In this document: piece after piece, positions 37,702 to 46,213 of the stretch
How positions within the stretch are numbered: position 1 is the stretch's first letter
How the letters are laid out: each line of letters opens with the position of its first letter
From: CAZMGG01 sp964565715
GTDB taxonomy: Bacteria; Planctomycetota; UBA1135; UBA2386
Direction: 5' to 3'
NCBI GenBank assembly: GCA_964565715.1
Contig: CAZMGG010000017.1
Coordinates: forward strand, 1 to 61,450
Length of the DNA: 61,450 nucleotides
The notes under the pieces: generated by a model
The model's database searches: none
Told to the model about the DNA's origin: nothing
What the model saw: only the letters and a program-made list of their open reading frames with translations
Made by a program: the position numbers and the translations under genes

Positions 37702-38823
37702 ATGCTGGTCATGGCCGCGTTGCTCGCCTTCGCCGTTCCCCAGGAGCCCCCGGCCATCCTGCAGATCGACGGCGCACGGGCCGGCGTGCGGGTCGACGGG
37801 CAGGCGTGGCCTGGGGCGAGCAGCCGGCGCGAGCACGCGGCCGGGCCGGTGACGCTGCACTTCGGCGCGGGCCGCACGGGCAAGCCGGCGTCGCTGGAAG
37901 GGCGCGTTCCGGACGGCGGCACGCTCGCGGTCGGCGTGCGGAGCGGCCCGCCGGCCGAGCCGCTGCCGTTGCTGCCCTGGCAGGGTCCGGCCGGGCGCGA
38001 GCGCGACATGCGCTGGGCGGTGGATGGTGACGTCGTGCGCTGCGCGGTGGGCGAGGGAACGGAGCCGCTGCTGGCGGCGCATGAGGGCGGCGACGGTCGC
38101 ATCACGGCACGCATCGTCGCCGGCGCCGGCGCGGTGGGGCTGTGCGCGCGCTGGCAGGGCGGCGACTGCTATCTCGCCCGCTACGACGGCGGCGAGGTGG
38201 TGCTGCTGCGGCGGCTGTCGGGCCACGAACTGGAACTGGGCCGCGTGCCGGTGAGCGGCCAGGCCGGGACCGAGCGGGAGGTGGCCCTGCAGTGCGCGGG
38301 CTTCCGTCTGGAGGTCTGGCTCGACGATGCGCCGGTGATCCGCGTGATGGACGGCGCCCACACCGGCGGCCGGTTCGGGCTGTGGGCGGATCGGCGGGGC
38401 GGCGGGACGTTCCGGGAGTGCGCGCTGCGCCAGGTGGCGGCGCCGGGGCCGGTGCTGGCGGTGCGGCGGGACGGCGGGCCGGACGGCGAGGTGGCGGTGA
38501 TGGGCGTGGTGCCGTCGGCGCCGGGCGGGGCCTATGCGCTGGGGTTCTGGCTCGACCGCGGGTTTCCGCTGGTACTGGGCGAGGTCGGCGCCGAGGTGTT
38601 CGTGCTGGGGCGGAACGCCGCGCCGTGCTTCCTGGTGGGCGGGACCCGGGGCCTGCGCGGGTTCTTCGGCGACCTCGACCGGGAGGGCCGGCTGCAGGCG
38701 GGCTGGCGGCTGCCCGGGGCGCCGGTGCTGCGCGGGCACGCCGTGCAGGTGGGTGGGTTCGTGCTCAACGCCGACGGATCGGCGGTGGTGGGCCTGCTGC
38801 CGCGGGTCGGCGTGGGGCTGTAG
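37702..38823 (+). CDS. Secreted LamG/concanavalin-like protein
   Basis: Protein of 373 residues with a short signal peptide (MLVMAALLAFAVPQ). The central part (HEGGDGRITARIVAGAGAVG, CYLARYDGGEVVLLRR, LEVWLDDAPVI, FGLWAD) has the pattern of concanavalin-like/LamG or DUF1080-type jelly-roll domains that bind or cut carbohydrates. The C-terminal ~130 residues are further beta-rich repeats. No catalytic residues can be assigned. It ends 7 nt before the convergent ATPase gene. Confidence 0.55.
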   Translation: MLVMAALLAFAVPQEPPAILQIDGARAGVRVDGQAWPGASSRREHAAGPVTLHFGAGRTGKPASLEGRVPDGGTLAVGVRSGPPAEPLPLLPWQGPAGRERDMRWAVDGDVVRCAVGEGTEPLLAAHEGGDGRITARIVAGAGAVGLCARWQGGDCYLARYDGGEVVLLRRLSGHELELGRVPVSGQAGTEREVALQCAGFRLEVWLDDAPVIRVMDGAHTGGRFGLWADRRGGGTFRECALRQVAAPGPVLAVRRDGGPDGEVAVMGVVPSAPGGAYALGFWLDRGFPLVLGEVGAEVFVLGRNAAPCFLVGGTRGLRGFFGDLDREGRLQAGWRLPGAPVLRGHAVQVGGFVLNADGSAVVGLLPRVGVGL

Positions 38824-38830
38824 CAGGGCG

Positions 38831-40093
38831 CTACAGCAGCCGGTGCACCGGCATCGCCCACAGATCCAGCGCCTCGTCGAGCCGGACCAGTTCGCGGCCG
38901 CGGTGCACCACCATGCCACCGCGCCAGCGCGGGCCCAGGGCCTGCGCCAGGCTCCGCAGGCTGCGGGTGTCGGATGGATCGGCGCGCGTGCGGCCCTTGA
39001 TCTCGACACCGACGAAGTGGGTGCCGCTCTGCAACAGCAGATCGACCTCCAGTCCCGAGCGGGTGGCGTAGAACCAAGGCTGCATGGTCGAGCCCGACGT
39101 GCGCAGGTCCTTGACCACCTCGGCGACCACCAGGTTCTCGAACTGCGGCCCGCTGAGCGGCCCGAACTGGCCGGTCAGGTGCCGTTGCAGGCCGAGATCG
39201 GTCCAGTAGAGCTTCGGTGTCTTGATCGCCGAACTGGTCAGGTTCTCGAAGTAGGGCTGCAGCAGGAACGCCTGGTAGGAGATCCGCAGGTATTCCACGT
39301 AGTTGCGCGCCGTCTTGGCGGCGATGCCGGCGTCGCGGCCGAGCTCGGCGAACGACAGCAATCGCGCACAGCGCAGGGCCGACAGCCTCTGGAAGGTGCG
39401 GAACGGGGCCAGATCGTTCAACCGCGCGAGGTCTGCCAGATCCCGCTCGAGGTAGGTCTGCGCGTAGCTGCGCAACCAGTCGCGGCGGCGTTCGTCGGCG
39501 AGTCGCAACAGCGCGGGCATGCCGCCCCAGGCAGCGAGGTGATCGAGCGCGCGCAGGCGGTGGTGTTCGTCGGCGGACGGCAGCGTCTCGGGCTGGTCGG
39601 CGAGCAGTTCATGCAGCGGTGATCGGTCGTCCTGCTGCAGACGCGCCAGCAGGCCGGGCTCCGGAGCCTTGTCCGGCTGCGCCGCGAGTTCTGCCAGGGT
39701 CAGCGGCCAGAGTTCGAACACCAGCGCGCGTCCTGCCAGGGACTCCGAGATGCGTTGCAGCAGTGCGATCTGTGCCGAGCCCAGCAGCACCGTGAAGGTG
39801 ATCCCGCCCTGGTCGAAGGCGTGTTTCACCTTCTCGAACAGGGCGGGTTCCTTCTGTGCCTCGTCGATGACGGCAGGCCCGATCGTGGTGGCCCAGGCCT
39901 GGGTGCGCATGCCCGCAACGGTTGCGCGGTCCTCGGCCGCATCGAGGGACAGGTAACGCAGGTCGGGGTAGTGATGCCGTGCGAGGGTGGTCTTGCCGAC
40001 CTGGCGGGCGCCGGTCAGCACCACCAGGGTGCGCTCGGCCGGCCGGGGCAGGCGTCGGGCCAGGCACCGCGGTAGCACAGGAGAGGGATCCAC
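38831..40093 (-). CDS. AAA ATPase with DUF4143 domain
   Basis: Protein of 420 residues from a GTG at 40093. Walker A is GARQVGKTT (28-36), Walker B AVIDEA (74-79), and the sensor strand is TVLLGSAQ. A winged-helix/DUF4143 region follows (about 210-340), and a PD-(D/E)xK-like C-terminal part contains GLEVDLLL and GVEIKGR. This ATPase family is widespread, often in multiple copies, sometimes with mobile or defence regions; its function is not established. A short leader with overlapping palindromes precedes it, and a -10-like CATAAT lies only 6 nt before the start codon. Confidence 0.88.
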   Translation of the reverse strand: MDPSPVLPRCLARRLPRPAERTLVVLTGARQVGKTTLARHHYPDLRYLSLDAAEDRATVAGMRTQAWATTIGPAVIDEAQKEPALFEKVKHAFDQGGITFTVLLGSAQIALLQRISESLAGRALVFELWPLTLAELAAQPDKAPEPGLLARLQQDDRSPLHELLADQPETLPSADEHHRLRALDHLAAWGGMPALLRLADERRRDWLRSYAQTYLERDLADLARLNDLAPFRTFQRLSALRCARLLSFAELGRDAGIAAKTARNYVEYLRISYQAFLLQPYFENLTSSAIKTPKLYWTDLGLQRHLTGQFGPLSGPQFENLVVAEVVKDLRTSGSTMQPWFYATRSGLEVDLLLQSGTHFVGVEIKGRTRADPSDTRSLRSLAQALGPRWRGGMVVHRGRELVRLDEALDLWAMPVHRLL

Positions 40094-40106
40094 GATGACC
40101 GATTAT

Positions 40107-40154
40107 GCTGTAAAAACGGGAAGATGAATCCCGAATTTACAGCCAATTCGGGAT
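40107..40154. promoter_or_regulatory. Two overlapping palindromes upstream of the ATPase gene
   Basis: Palindrome 1: GCTGTAAAAACGGGA (40107-40121) against TCCCGAATTTACAGC (40129-40143), 13 of 15 positions paired. Palindrome 2: perfect 10-bp arms ATCCCGAATT (40128-40137) and AATTCGGGAT (40145-40154). They share the middle segment, so the two structures exclude each other. They span the likely promoter of the minus-strand ATPase gene. Confidence 0.55.
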
Positions 40155-40163
40155 CCACGGCTC

Positions 40164-41360
40164 CTACCGGGGCCGCTTCTTCCAGTTCTGGATCGCGTCC
40201 CGGCGCCGCACCGTGGAGGCGTCGCGCCAGAACTCCTCGTCGGTGCCGCCATCGGTGCCGGTGGCGCGGCGGAGGCCGCGGAAGGCGATCAGGCGCACGT
40301 CGATGTCGTCGCTCTCCAGCAGGGGGAACATCCAGTCGACGGTGCGGTACTCGACCACGTCGGCGGCGAGCGCCGCGGTGGCGCGGGCGAAGTCGGGATC
40401 GGCGGTGGTGCTCCGCTGGACGATGTCCACCAGGAGGCCGAGGGTGGTGGTGCCGAGCTTGCGGATCTCCAGGGCCGCCGCCGCACGATGGGTGCCTTCC
40501 TCGTAGGCGGCGACCATCTCGCGCACGCGCTCGTGCAGTTCGGTCTGGTCCTGCTCCATCAGCACCATGTCCGTCATCCACGAGGTCGCACTGCCCAGGA
40601 ACGGCACCTTCTCGACGGAACTGAGGCCCTGGTCGGGGTCGACCCAGACCAGCTGGCCGGGCTGGAGCTGCGCCGTCTGGCCGGCGGCGGTGCGGACCAC
40701 CACCGTGCCGTCGATCGACAGCACCTGCAGGCCGTCGGTGCGGTGGTCGGCGATGGCGCGGCCGGCGGTGACCATGGCGGTGGCGAGGCTGCTGGCGATG
40801 CGCAGGTCGCCGGGATGACGCGGGCTCGCGTGCAGCCAGAGGCGGCCCTTCTCCAGGGTCACCTCCACGGCCGTGATGCGGGCCGTCGTGCTGCAGTCCA
40901 GCCGCATGCGGCTGTCGTTGACGGCGGTGTACACGCCGGCGCGGGACAGGTCGGTGGTGCGGACCAGGGTGCCCATCGGCAGGTCGTAGGCGCCGGGCTT
41001 CAGGTCGCCGGGGCCGCGGCCGGGTTCTTCGACGGCCAGCTCGCCGAACGCCATCAGGTAGAAGGCATCGTCGCGGGGCATGGGCCACGGCTGCGGCGGC
41101 TTCGGGTCATGTGGCTGTGGGGCGTCGGGCGCCTGCACCGGCGTCGTGGGCTGGGGGGCGGGCTGCGGCGGCGCGTCGGCGGTCGAACGGCCGACGGCGA
41201 TCCCGAGCAGCAGGCCGAGGACCAGCCCGCTGCCGCCGAGCCACCAGCCGATCGGCGGCAGGCCGGGCGGCGGCAGGGCCTGCAGCACGCGGGCCGCGTC
41301 GGCGGTGGGGTCGCCGGCCAGCGGCGCCAGGGCGTCGCGGAGGTCGCGGTCGAGGTTCAT
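40164..41360 (-). CDS. FecR-like membrane regulator, probable anti-sigma factor
   Basis: Protein of 398 residues. A short cytoplasmic N-terminus is followed by one transmembrane helix (about 37-57) and a Pro/Gln-rich linker. Next is a FecR-like beta domain (YDLPMGTLVRTTD, LEKGRLWLHASP, VVVRTAAGQTAQLQPGQLVW), then a helical C-terminal domain with HEAT-like pieces. Its ATG overlaps the ECF sigma stop by 4 nt, the usual sigma/anti-sigma arrangement. It probably binds the sigma factor at the membrane and responds to an envelope signal. Confidence 0.75.
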   Translation of the reverse strand: MNLDRDLRDALAPLAGDPTADAARVLQALPPPGLPPIGWWLGGSGLVLGLLLGIAVGRSTADAPPQPAPQPTTPVQAPDAPQPHDPKPPQPWPMPRDDAFYLMAFGELAVEEPGRGPGDLKPGAYDLPMGTLVRTTDLSRAGVYTAVNDSRMRLDCSTTARITAVEVTLEKGRLWLHASPRHPGDLRIASSLATAMVTAGRAIADHRTDGLQVLSIDGTVVVRTAAGQTAQLQPGQLVWVDPDQGLSSVEKVPFLGSATSWMTDMVLMEQDQTELHERVREMVAAYEEGTHRAAAALEIRKLGTTTLGLLVDIVQRSTTADPDFARATAALAADVVEYRTVDWMFPLLESDDIDVRLIAFRGLRRATGTDGGTDEEFWRDASTVRRRDAIQNWKKRPR

Positions 41361-41956
41361 CGCCCGGCCTCCTCGCTGTGCGCGGGGCCAGGATCGCCGC
41401 CGGCGCCGAGTTCGTCGGCGAACGCCGCCTTGAGCTGCTGCCGGGCGCGATGCAGGCGCTGGTTGATGGCCGCCTCGGTCACGCCGATCTGCTGGGCGAT
41501 CTCGGCATAGCTCTTCTGCTCGAAGTAGAACAGCAGCACGGCTTCACGCAGCGACTCGGGCAGGCGGCCCACCAGCTGGCGCAGGCGGATCAGCCGTTCC
41601 TCCCGGATGTCGGTGGTGGCGCCGGGTGTCGGCTTCGGGTCCAGATGCACCTCCTCCAGCGGCACGGGCTCGCGGCCCCGCCGGCGCAGGCGGTCGATGC
41701 AGATGTTCTGGGCGATCCGATGCACGTAGGGTCCGAAACGACCCGGGTCTTCGAGCCGCGGCAGTCCCTTGTAGGCCCGCAGGAAGGTCTCCTGCACCAG
41801 GTCGTCGAGATCTTCCCGCAGGCCCAGCCTGGCGAGGCAGGTGGCGCGTACGGACCGCGAGTACCGGGCGACGAGAAGCGCGAACGCGTCCCGCGAACCC
41901 TTCAGGGCATGGCTGACCAGGTCGAGGTCTCTGGTTTCTGGTTGGGGGGCCGGCAC
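41357..41956 (-). CDS. ECF RNA polymerase sigma factor
   Basis: Protein of 199 residues. The start is the GTG at 41956, preceded by AAGGAA about 10 nt upstream; the frame is open further but without recognisable sequence. Region 2 (DLDDLVQETFLRAYKGLPRL) and region 4 (SYAEIAQQIGVTEAAINQRL) are clear. It is coupled to the FecR-like gene (ATGA overlap), so it is likely to be controlled by that membrane protein. A kinase-WD40 gene ends 235 nt upstream on the same strand. Confidence 0.93.
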   Translation of the reverse strand: MPAPQPETRDLDLVSHALKGSRDAFALLVARYSRSVRATCLARLGLREDLDDLVQETFLRAYKGLPRLEDPGRFGPYVHRIAQNICIDRLRRRGREPVPLEEVHLDPKPTPGATTDIREERLIRLRQLVGRLPESLREAVLLFYFEQKSYAEIAQQIGVTEAAINQRLHRARQQLKAAFADELGAGGDPGPAHSEEAGR

Positions 41957-42191
41957 TACCGACGGGTTCCTTGGTCGCGGGGAGCGGGGGCGACTACGAC
42001 AGCAGGTCGCCAAAAAACCAATGTCATGGTGGCCGGTGGGCGAACGTCTCTTTCGCGGCGGCCGGCACCACCTCGCCGGCTGCACCAGACCCGCGGGCCG
42101 GTCCCCCGGCCGGGCCTGCGGTCCGCCCGCACAGCGCTTTCGTCCCATGCAGGCCTCGGCGTGGCCTTCCTGCCGCGCCGGGGCCGTTTCC
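41957..42191. other. Intergenic region with strong hairpin
   Basis: 235 nt between the kinase stop and the ECF start, both on the minus strand. A strong hairpin GGCCGG (42096-42101) / CCGGCC (42106-42111) with outer CCGC/GCGG pairing may act as a terminator or mRNA stabiliser, but no U-run follows on the minus strand. A 6-bp hairpin GGCGAC/GTCGCC (41989-42011) next to an A-run lies closer to the sigma gene. No clear promoter is seen. Confidence 0.4.
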
Positions 42192-45100
42192 CTACGGCCG
42201 ACCGCGGACGCCGGGCCGCAGCGGCCAGGCCAGCAGCTCGGCCGACCCGAAGAAGTGGCCGCCGCCGGTCAGCAGCAGGCCCTGATCGGCGGCCAGCAGG
42301 ACCGCGTGCGGCAGGTAGCGGCGGCCGGGCAGGACCAGCAGTTCGTCGCCGCGGCGCGTGCCCCAGATGCGCAGGTGCTGGTCGGCGATCAGCAGGCGCT
42401 CGCCATCGGGTGTCACCGCGACACTGAGCATGGGCCGGTCGGGACCATGCCCGAAGCGCCGGCGTTCGGCGCCGGTGTGGGCGTCCAGCACCAGCAGGTG
42501 GCCGTCGACCGCGGCGTAGAGCAGGTCGGCGTCGGGGGCGAACACGGCGCGCACCGGATGTCCCAGCCGGTTCCAGCTCTCGACTCCGGCGTCGAGGTCG
42601 AAGACGTGCAGGCCAGCATCGGAGCAGGCGGCGACGAGGCGTTGGTCGCGGCTGGCCGCCAGTTCGGCGAGCGGCACGGGCTCGTTGTCGGAGGTCAGCG
42701 GCAGGGAACCGCGCGCAGAGAGGCCGGCGGGATCGAGCCGCAGGACAGCGGCCTGATCGCAGGTGACGACTTCGTCGCGGCGGTCGAGGATCAGCAGGTT
42801 GCCGAGCGCGCCGGTACGGGCCACGCGGTGCTCGCCCATCGGCGTGCCGTCGGCAGGATCGAGAATCCGGACGAACCCATCCCAGCAGGTGACCAGGAGG
42901 CGCCGGCCGCCTTGCGTGCAGGCCATGCCGTGCACCATGGGGCCGACGGTCCGCACCCACTTCGGATCGCCGTCGGGCAGCGTGAACGCGCCGACCTGAC
43001 CCGCCAGCGTGCCGACGAAGGCGATCGGATCGCGCGGATGCCGGACCAGACGCGCCGCGTTGCCATCGATCCCGCTCCACGCCGCGTTGCGTTCCGGTGG
43101 CGAGGCCGGCCAGACGCGCAGGTCGCCATCCCAGGCGAAGCTCGCGAACCGGCCGTCGGCCAGGTGGGTGATGCTGTTGACGTAGGCATGGTGGCCTCGC
43201 GCCGCGCCCAGGTCCCGCAGGGTGCCTCCATCCCAATAGCGGACCACACCTTCGGCATCGCCGGTCACGACAAGGCGGCCGCCGACATCGGTCGCCATTG
43301 CGCAGATGGCGCTGGTGACAGTGGCCTGCTCGGCGGCCAGGACACCGGTGGCGCAGTCGAACATGCGCAAGACGTTGTCGTGGCCGGCAGTGACGAGCCG
43401 GGTGCCGCCGGCGGTGAAGGCGAGGCGCCGGCGCGGCGAGGGATGCGCCAGCGAGGTCAGGCGTTCGCCGGTGGACAGTCGCCAGACATGGACGGTGCCA
43501 AGGCCGTCACCGGCGGCGAGAAGCCGGCCGTCGTCGGCGATGGCCATCGCGGGAATCCCGTCGCGGCAACCGACGAGGCGCTGGCGCTCCTCGCCGCCCG
43601 GCAGGGCCCGGATCACGACATCGTCAGCATGGGCATGGGCGAACCAGTTGCCATCGGTGGCCAGCGCCAGCGCCTCGGTGGGTTGCGGCAGGGTCACGAT
43701 CACCGGATCCCCCGACGCCGCGAACACGCGGGCGGTGCTGTCGGCGAACGAGGCGATGGCCCGCCTGCCGCTGCCGTCGCCGGCGATCTGCAGCACCTCG
43801 GCGTTCACCGGGACGACTTCGGGCCGTGCGCCCATGGCCTGGCCGCAGCGGAGCAGGTCATCGTCGATGTCTGCGAGGAGGAATGCAGCGCCGACGGCGG
43901 CGAGGCCGATGCCGCGCCTCAGGCCGGTGGGGATCCGGGCCAGGGAGTCGTCGGCCTGGGCGTCCAGGATGTGCCATTCGAGGCCGCGCAGGTCGTCTGG
44001 AGCGGCGTCGAGGCGCTGCCGCATCTCGGCGCCGCGACCGGCCGAGCCGGCGCCATCAGCGGCGGCGATCGTGCCGACGTAGGCGCGCCAGCGCGCGAGT
44101 TCGGCGGCGGCGTTGGCCTCGTCGCGTGCATCCAGGACGCGCCACAGGCTCCAGCTGGTGACCGCGATGGCTGCCAGCAGGGCCACGATGACGATCGCGG
44201 CGGCAGCGGCGGTGGCCTGGTGTCGACGGGCCAGACGGCCCAGCACGTAGCCCAGGCCCGGCGGCCGCACCGCGATCGGCTCGTTGGCCAGGTGGCGTCG
44301 AAGGTCGGCGGCCAGCTCCGCCACGCCCTGATAGCGCTGGTCGGGGTGCTTCTGCAGGCAGTGACCGACGATGGTGTCTAGGTCGCCGCGCAGCAGCCGG
44401 CGCAGGCTGCCTGGCGTGCTGCCGCCGAAGTCCGCCGCGTCGGTCGCCTGACCGATCGTGCTCGACAGGCGGGGGGGCGGCGATTCGTCGAGTGTGCGCA
44501 CCACCGAGGCGATGCCATCCTGTCGCAGGGTCTCGCTCGACAACGGCAATCGGCCGGCCAGCAGCTCGAACAGGATCACGCCCAGCGAGTAGATGTCGGC
44601 GCGGGTATCGACGTTCCGGCCGGCGGCCTGCTCCGGCGCCATGTACTCCGGGGTGCCGAGCAGCCGGCCCTCCACGGTGCCGACTGCCGCCGACAGATCC
44701 GACTCGGTCTGCAGGGCCTTGGCGAGGCCGAAGTCGATGATCTTGGGTTGCGGCGCACCGTCGTTCCCGACCACCAGGATGTTGGCGGGCTTCAGGTCCC
44801 GGTGAAGCACACCGCGCTGGTGGGCGTGTACCACGGCCTGGCACACATCGAGGAACAGCCGCAGCCGTTCCGCCACGGGCAATCGCCTCGCACGACACCA
44901 GTCGGTGATCGGCTGGCCGTCGATGTACTCCATGGCGAAGTAGGGTTCGCCGGCCGGAGTCTCCGCCGCCTCGTAGATGTGGGCGATGCCGGGATGGTCC
45001 AGGGACGCCATCGCCTTGCGTTCGCCCGTGAAGCGCTGCAGGACTTCGCCGCTCGCGGTGCCGCATCGCAGCAGCTTGATCGCCACCCGGCGCGGCAGGG

Positions 45101-45452
45101 GTTCGGCCTGCTCGGCCAGGTAGACGATGCCGAAGCCGCCGCGCCCCAGTTCGCGCACGACCCGGTAGGGACCGATGCAGGTGGGTGGCGGGGTGCTGGG
45201 GGACGTGATGGGTGCATGCAGGCCGAGGGTGGACAGGGCGTGGTGCAGGTGGGTGACGAGGCCGCCGGCCCTGGCCACGCTGGCGCCCAGGGCCAGGATG
45301 GCCGGCGCGTGCGGCGGGTGGCGGTCGGCGAGTTCGCGCAGGGCCAGGTCCGGGTTGGAGCCGAAGCAGACGGCGTAGACCTCGGCTTCCAACTCGGCTG
45401 ACAACGTGCCGTGGTCGTCCCTGGCGCCGGGTGTTGCCACGTCATCCTGCAT
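42192..45452 (-). CDS. Ser/Thr protein kinase with WD40-type sensor domain
   Basis: Protein of 1086 residues from ATG 45452 (MQDDVATPGARDD); an upstream ATG at 45494 would overlap the divergent sigma gene. The kinase domain spans about 94-385: RELGRGGFGIVYLAE, K126 (AIKLL), HRDLKPAN from H217, DFG (240-242) and LGTPEYMAPEQ. A transmembrane helix lies at about 413-437. The external part consists of WD40-type repeats (GLEWHILD, VHVWRLSTG, RMFDCATG, RVWPAS, LLDAHTG). The domain plan matches the kinase at 29843 but the two are only moderately alike. It is divergent from an ECF sigma gene with 23 nt between the start codons. Confidence 0.94.
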   Translation of the reverse strand: MQDDVATPGARDDHGTLSAELEAEVYAVCFGSNPDLALRELADRHPPHAPAILALGASVARAGGLVTHLHHALSTLGLHAPITSPSTPPPTCIGPYRVVRELGRGGFGIVYLAEQAEPLPRRVAIKLLRCGTASGEVLQRFTGERKAMASLDHPGIAHIYEAAETPAGEPYFAMEYIDGQPITDWCRARRLPVAERLRLFLDVCQAVVHAHQRGVLHRDLKPANILVVGNDGAPQPKIIDFGLAKALQTESDLSAAVGTVEGRLLGTPEYMAPEQAAGRNVDTRADIYSLGVILFELLAGRLPLSSETLRQDGIASVVRTLDESPPPRLSSTIGQATDAADFGGSTPGSLRRLLRGDLDTIVGHCLQKHPDQRYQGVAELAADLRRHLANEPIAVRPPGLGYVLGRLARRHQATAAAAAIVIVALLAAIAVTSWSLWRVLDARDEANAAAELARWRAYVGTIAAADGAGSAGRGAEMRQRLDAAPDDLRGLEWHILDAQADDSLARIPTGLRRGIGLAAVGAAFLLADIDDDLLRCGQAMGARPEVVPVNAEVLQIAGDGSGRRAIASFADSTARVFAASGDPVIVTLPQPTEALALATDGNWFAHAHADDVVIRALPGGEERQRLVGCRDGIPAMAIADDGRLLAAGDGLGTVHVWRLSTGERLTSLAHPSPRRRLAFTAGGTRLVTAGHDNVLRMFDCATGVLAAEQATVTSAICAMATDVGGRLVVTGDAEGVVRYWDGGTLRDLGAARGHHAYVNSITHLADGRFASFAWDGDLRVWPASPPERNAAWSGIDGNAARLVRHPRDPIAFVGTLAGQVGAFTLPDGDPKWVRTVGPMVHGMACTQGGRRLLVTCWDGFVRILDPADGTPMGEHRVARTGALGNLLILDRRDEVVTCDQAAVLRLDPAGLSARGSLPLTSDNEPVPLAELAASRDQRLVAACSDAGLHVFDLDAGVESWNRLGHPVRAVFAPDADLLYAAVDGHLLVLDAHTGAERRRFGHGPDRPMLSVAVTPDGERLLIADQHLRIWGTRRGDELLVLPGRRYLPHAVLLAADQGLLLTGGGHFFGSAELLAWPLRPGVRGRP

Positions 45453-45475
45453 GCACGAACATCCTAGCCTTGCCC

Positions 45476-46084
45476 ATGAGTGAGCCGCTGCCACCCTCGG
45501 TGCCCGGGCCGGCTTCGCCGGCGAACGCGGGCGGCGGCGACCGCGCCGCCCTGGACGAACTGCTGGCGCGCAACCTGCCGCTCCTGCATGCCTTCATCCG
45601 GCTGCGGGCCGGACCGAAGGTGCGCGCCTTCGAGTCGTGCAGCGACCTGGTGCAGTCGGTCTGCCGCGAACTGGTGGAGGACCTTCCCGGGTTGAGCTTT
45701 CCCAATGATGCGAGCCTGCGCGCCTGGCTGTTCCAGACGGCGCTCAACAAGGTGCGCAGCCGGGGGCGTCATCTCGGCCGGCAGCGTCGAGATCCCGATC
45801 GCGTCATCGGCGGTTCGCTCGGCGCCGAACTGGTGGAGGGCTATGCCGTCCTCGGGACCCCGAGCGCCGCGGCGATGTCGGCGGAGCAGATCGACCGGCT
45901 CGAGCGCGCCTTCGATCGGCTCAGCGAGGACCAGCGCGAGGTCATCACCCTGGCCCGGTTGGCTGGCCTGCCCCTGGCCGAAGTGGGCAGCGCGATGGGC
46001 GGCAGGTCGCCGGCGGCGGTGAGCATGCTCCTGGGGCGGGCCCTGGCGGCCCTGGATCGGCTGCTGCAGACGGGCGAAGGCTGA
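45476..46084 (+). CDS. ECF-type sigma factor
   Basis: Protein of 202 residues from ATG 45476 (MSEPLPPSVPG). Region 2 (LDELLARNLPLLHAFIRLRA, SCSDLVQSVCRELVEDL, LRAWLFQTALNKVRSRGRHL) and region 4 (LSEDQREVITLARLAGLPL, SPAAVSMLLGRALAALDRLL) are visible. It belongs to a sigma group common in Planctomycetota and seems to lack a membrane anti-sigma partner; the divergent kinase is the likely regulator. Its 5' end faces the kinase start over only 23 nt, so the promoters must lie inside the opposing coding sequences. Confidence 0.9.
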   Translation: MSEPLPPSVPGPASPANAGGGDRAALDELLARNLPLLHAFIRLRAGPKVRAFESCSDLVQSVCRELVEDLPGLSFPNDASLRAWLFQTALNKVRSRGRHLGRQRRDPDRVIGGSLGAELVEGYAVLGTPSAAAMSAEQIDRLERAFDRLSEDQREVITLARLAGLPLAEVGSAMGGRSPAAVSMLLGRALAALDRLLQTGEG

Positions 46085-46092
46085 GGGCACGG

Positions 46093-46200
46093 CGAGGGGA
46101 GTGCCGCACGGACCGCGGGTACAACGCGGATCGGCGGAATCGGGATTGCCGGGTTTCTGGGCCGAGGCCGTTGTACCGGCAGGGCAGCGGCACTTCCTCG
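46093..46200. repeat. Large imperfect inverted repeat filling an intergenic region
   Basis: Outer arms CGAGGGGAGTGCCGC (46093-46107) and GCGGCACTTCCTCG (46187-46200) pair at 13 positions. Inner arms GCGGGTACAACG (46115-46126) and CGTTGTACCGGC (46169-46180) pair at 11 of 12, and a further 5-bp stem TCGGC/GCCGA sits inside. The structure could form a hairpin of about 108 nt that ends 13 nt before the next gene's ATG. It may be a structured leader, a mini inverted-repeat element or a terminator without U-run. Confidence 0.6.
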
Positions 46201-46213
46201 GTCAGACCTCCTC

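Noticed and set aside
41957..41980. GGAAC as an ECF-type -35 element before the sigma gene
   Set aside because: It lies only about 10 nt from the start codon, in the ribosome-site position, with no room for a -10 element.
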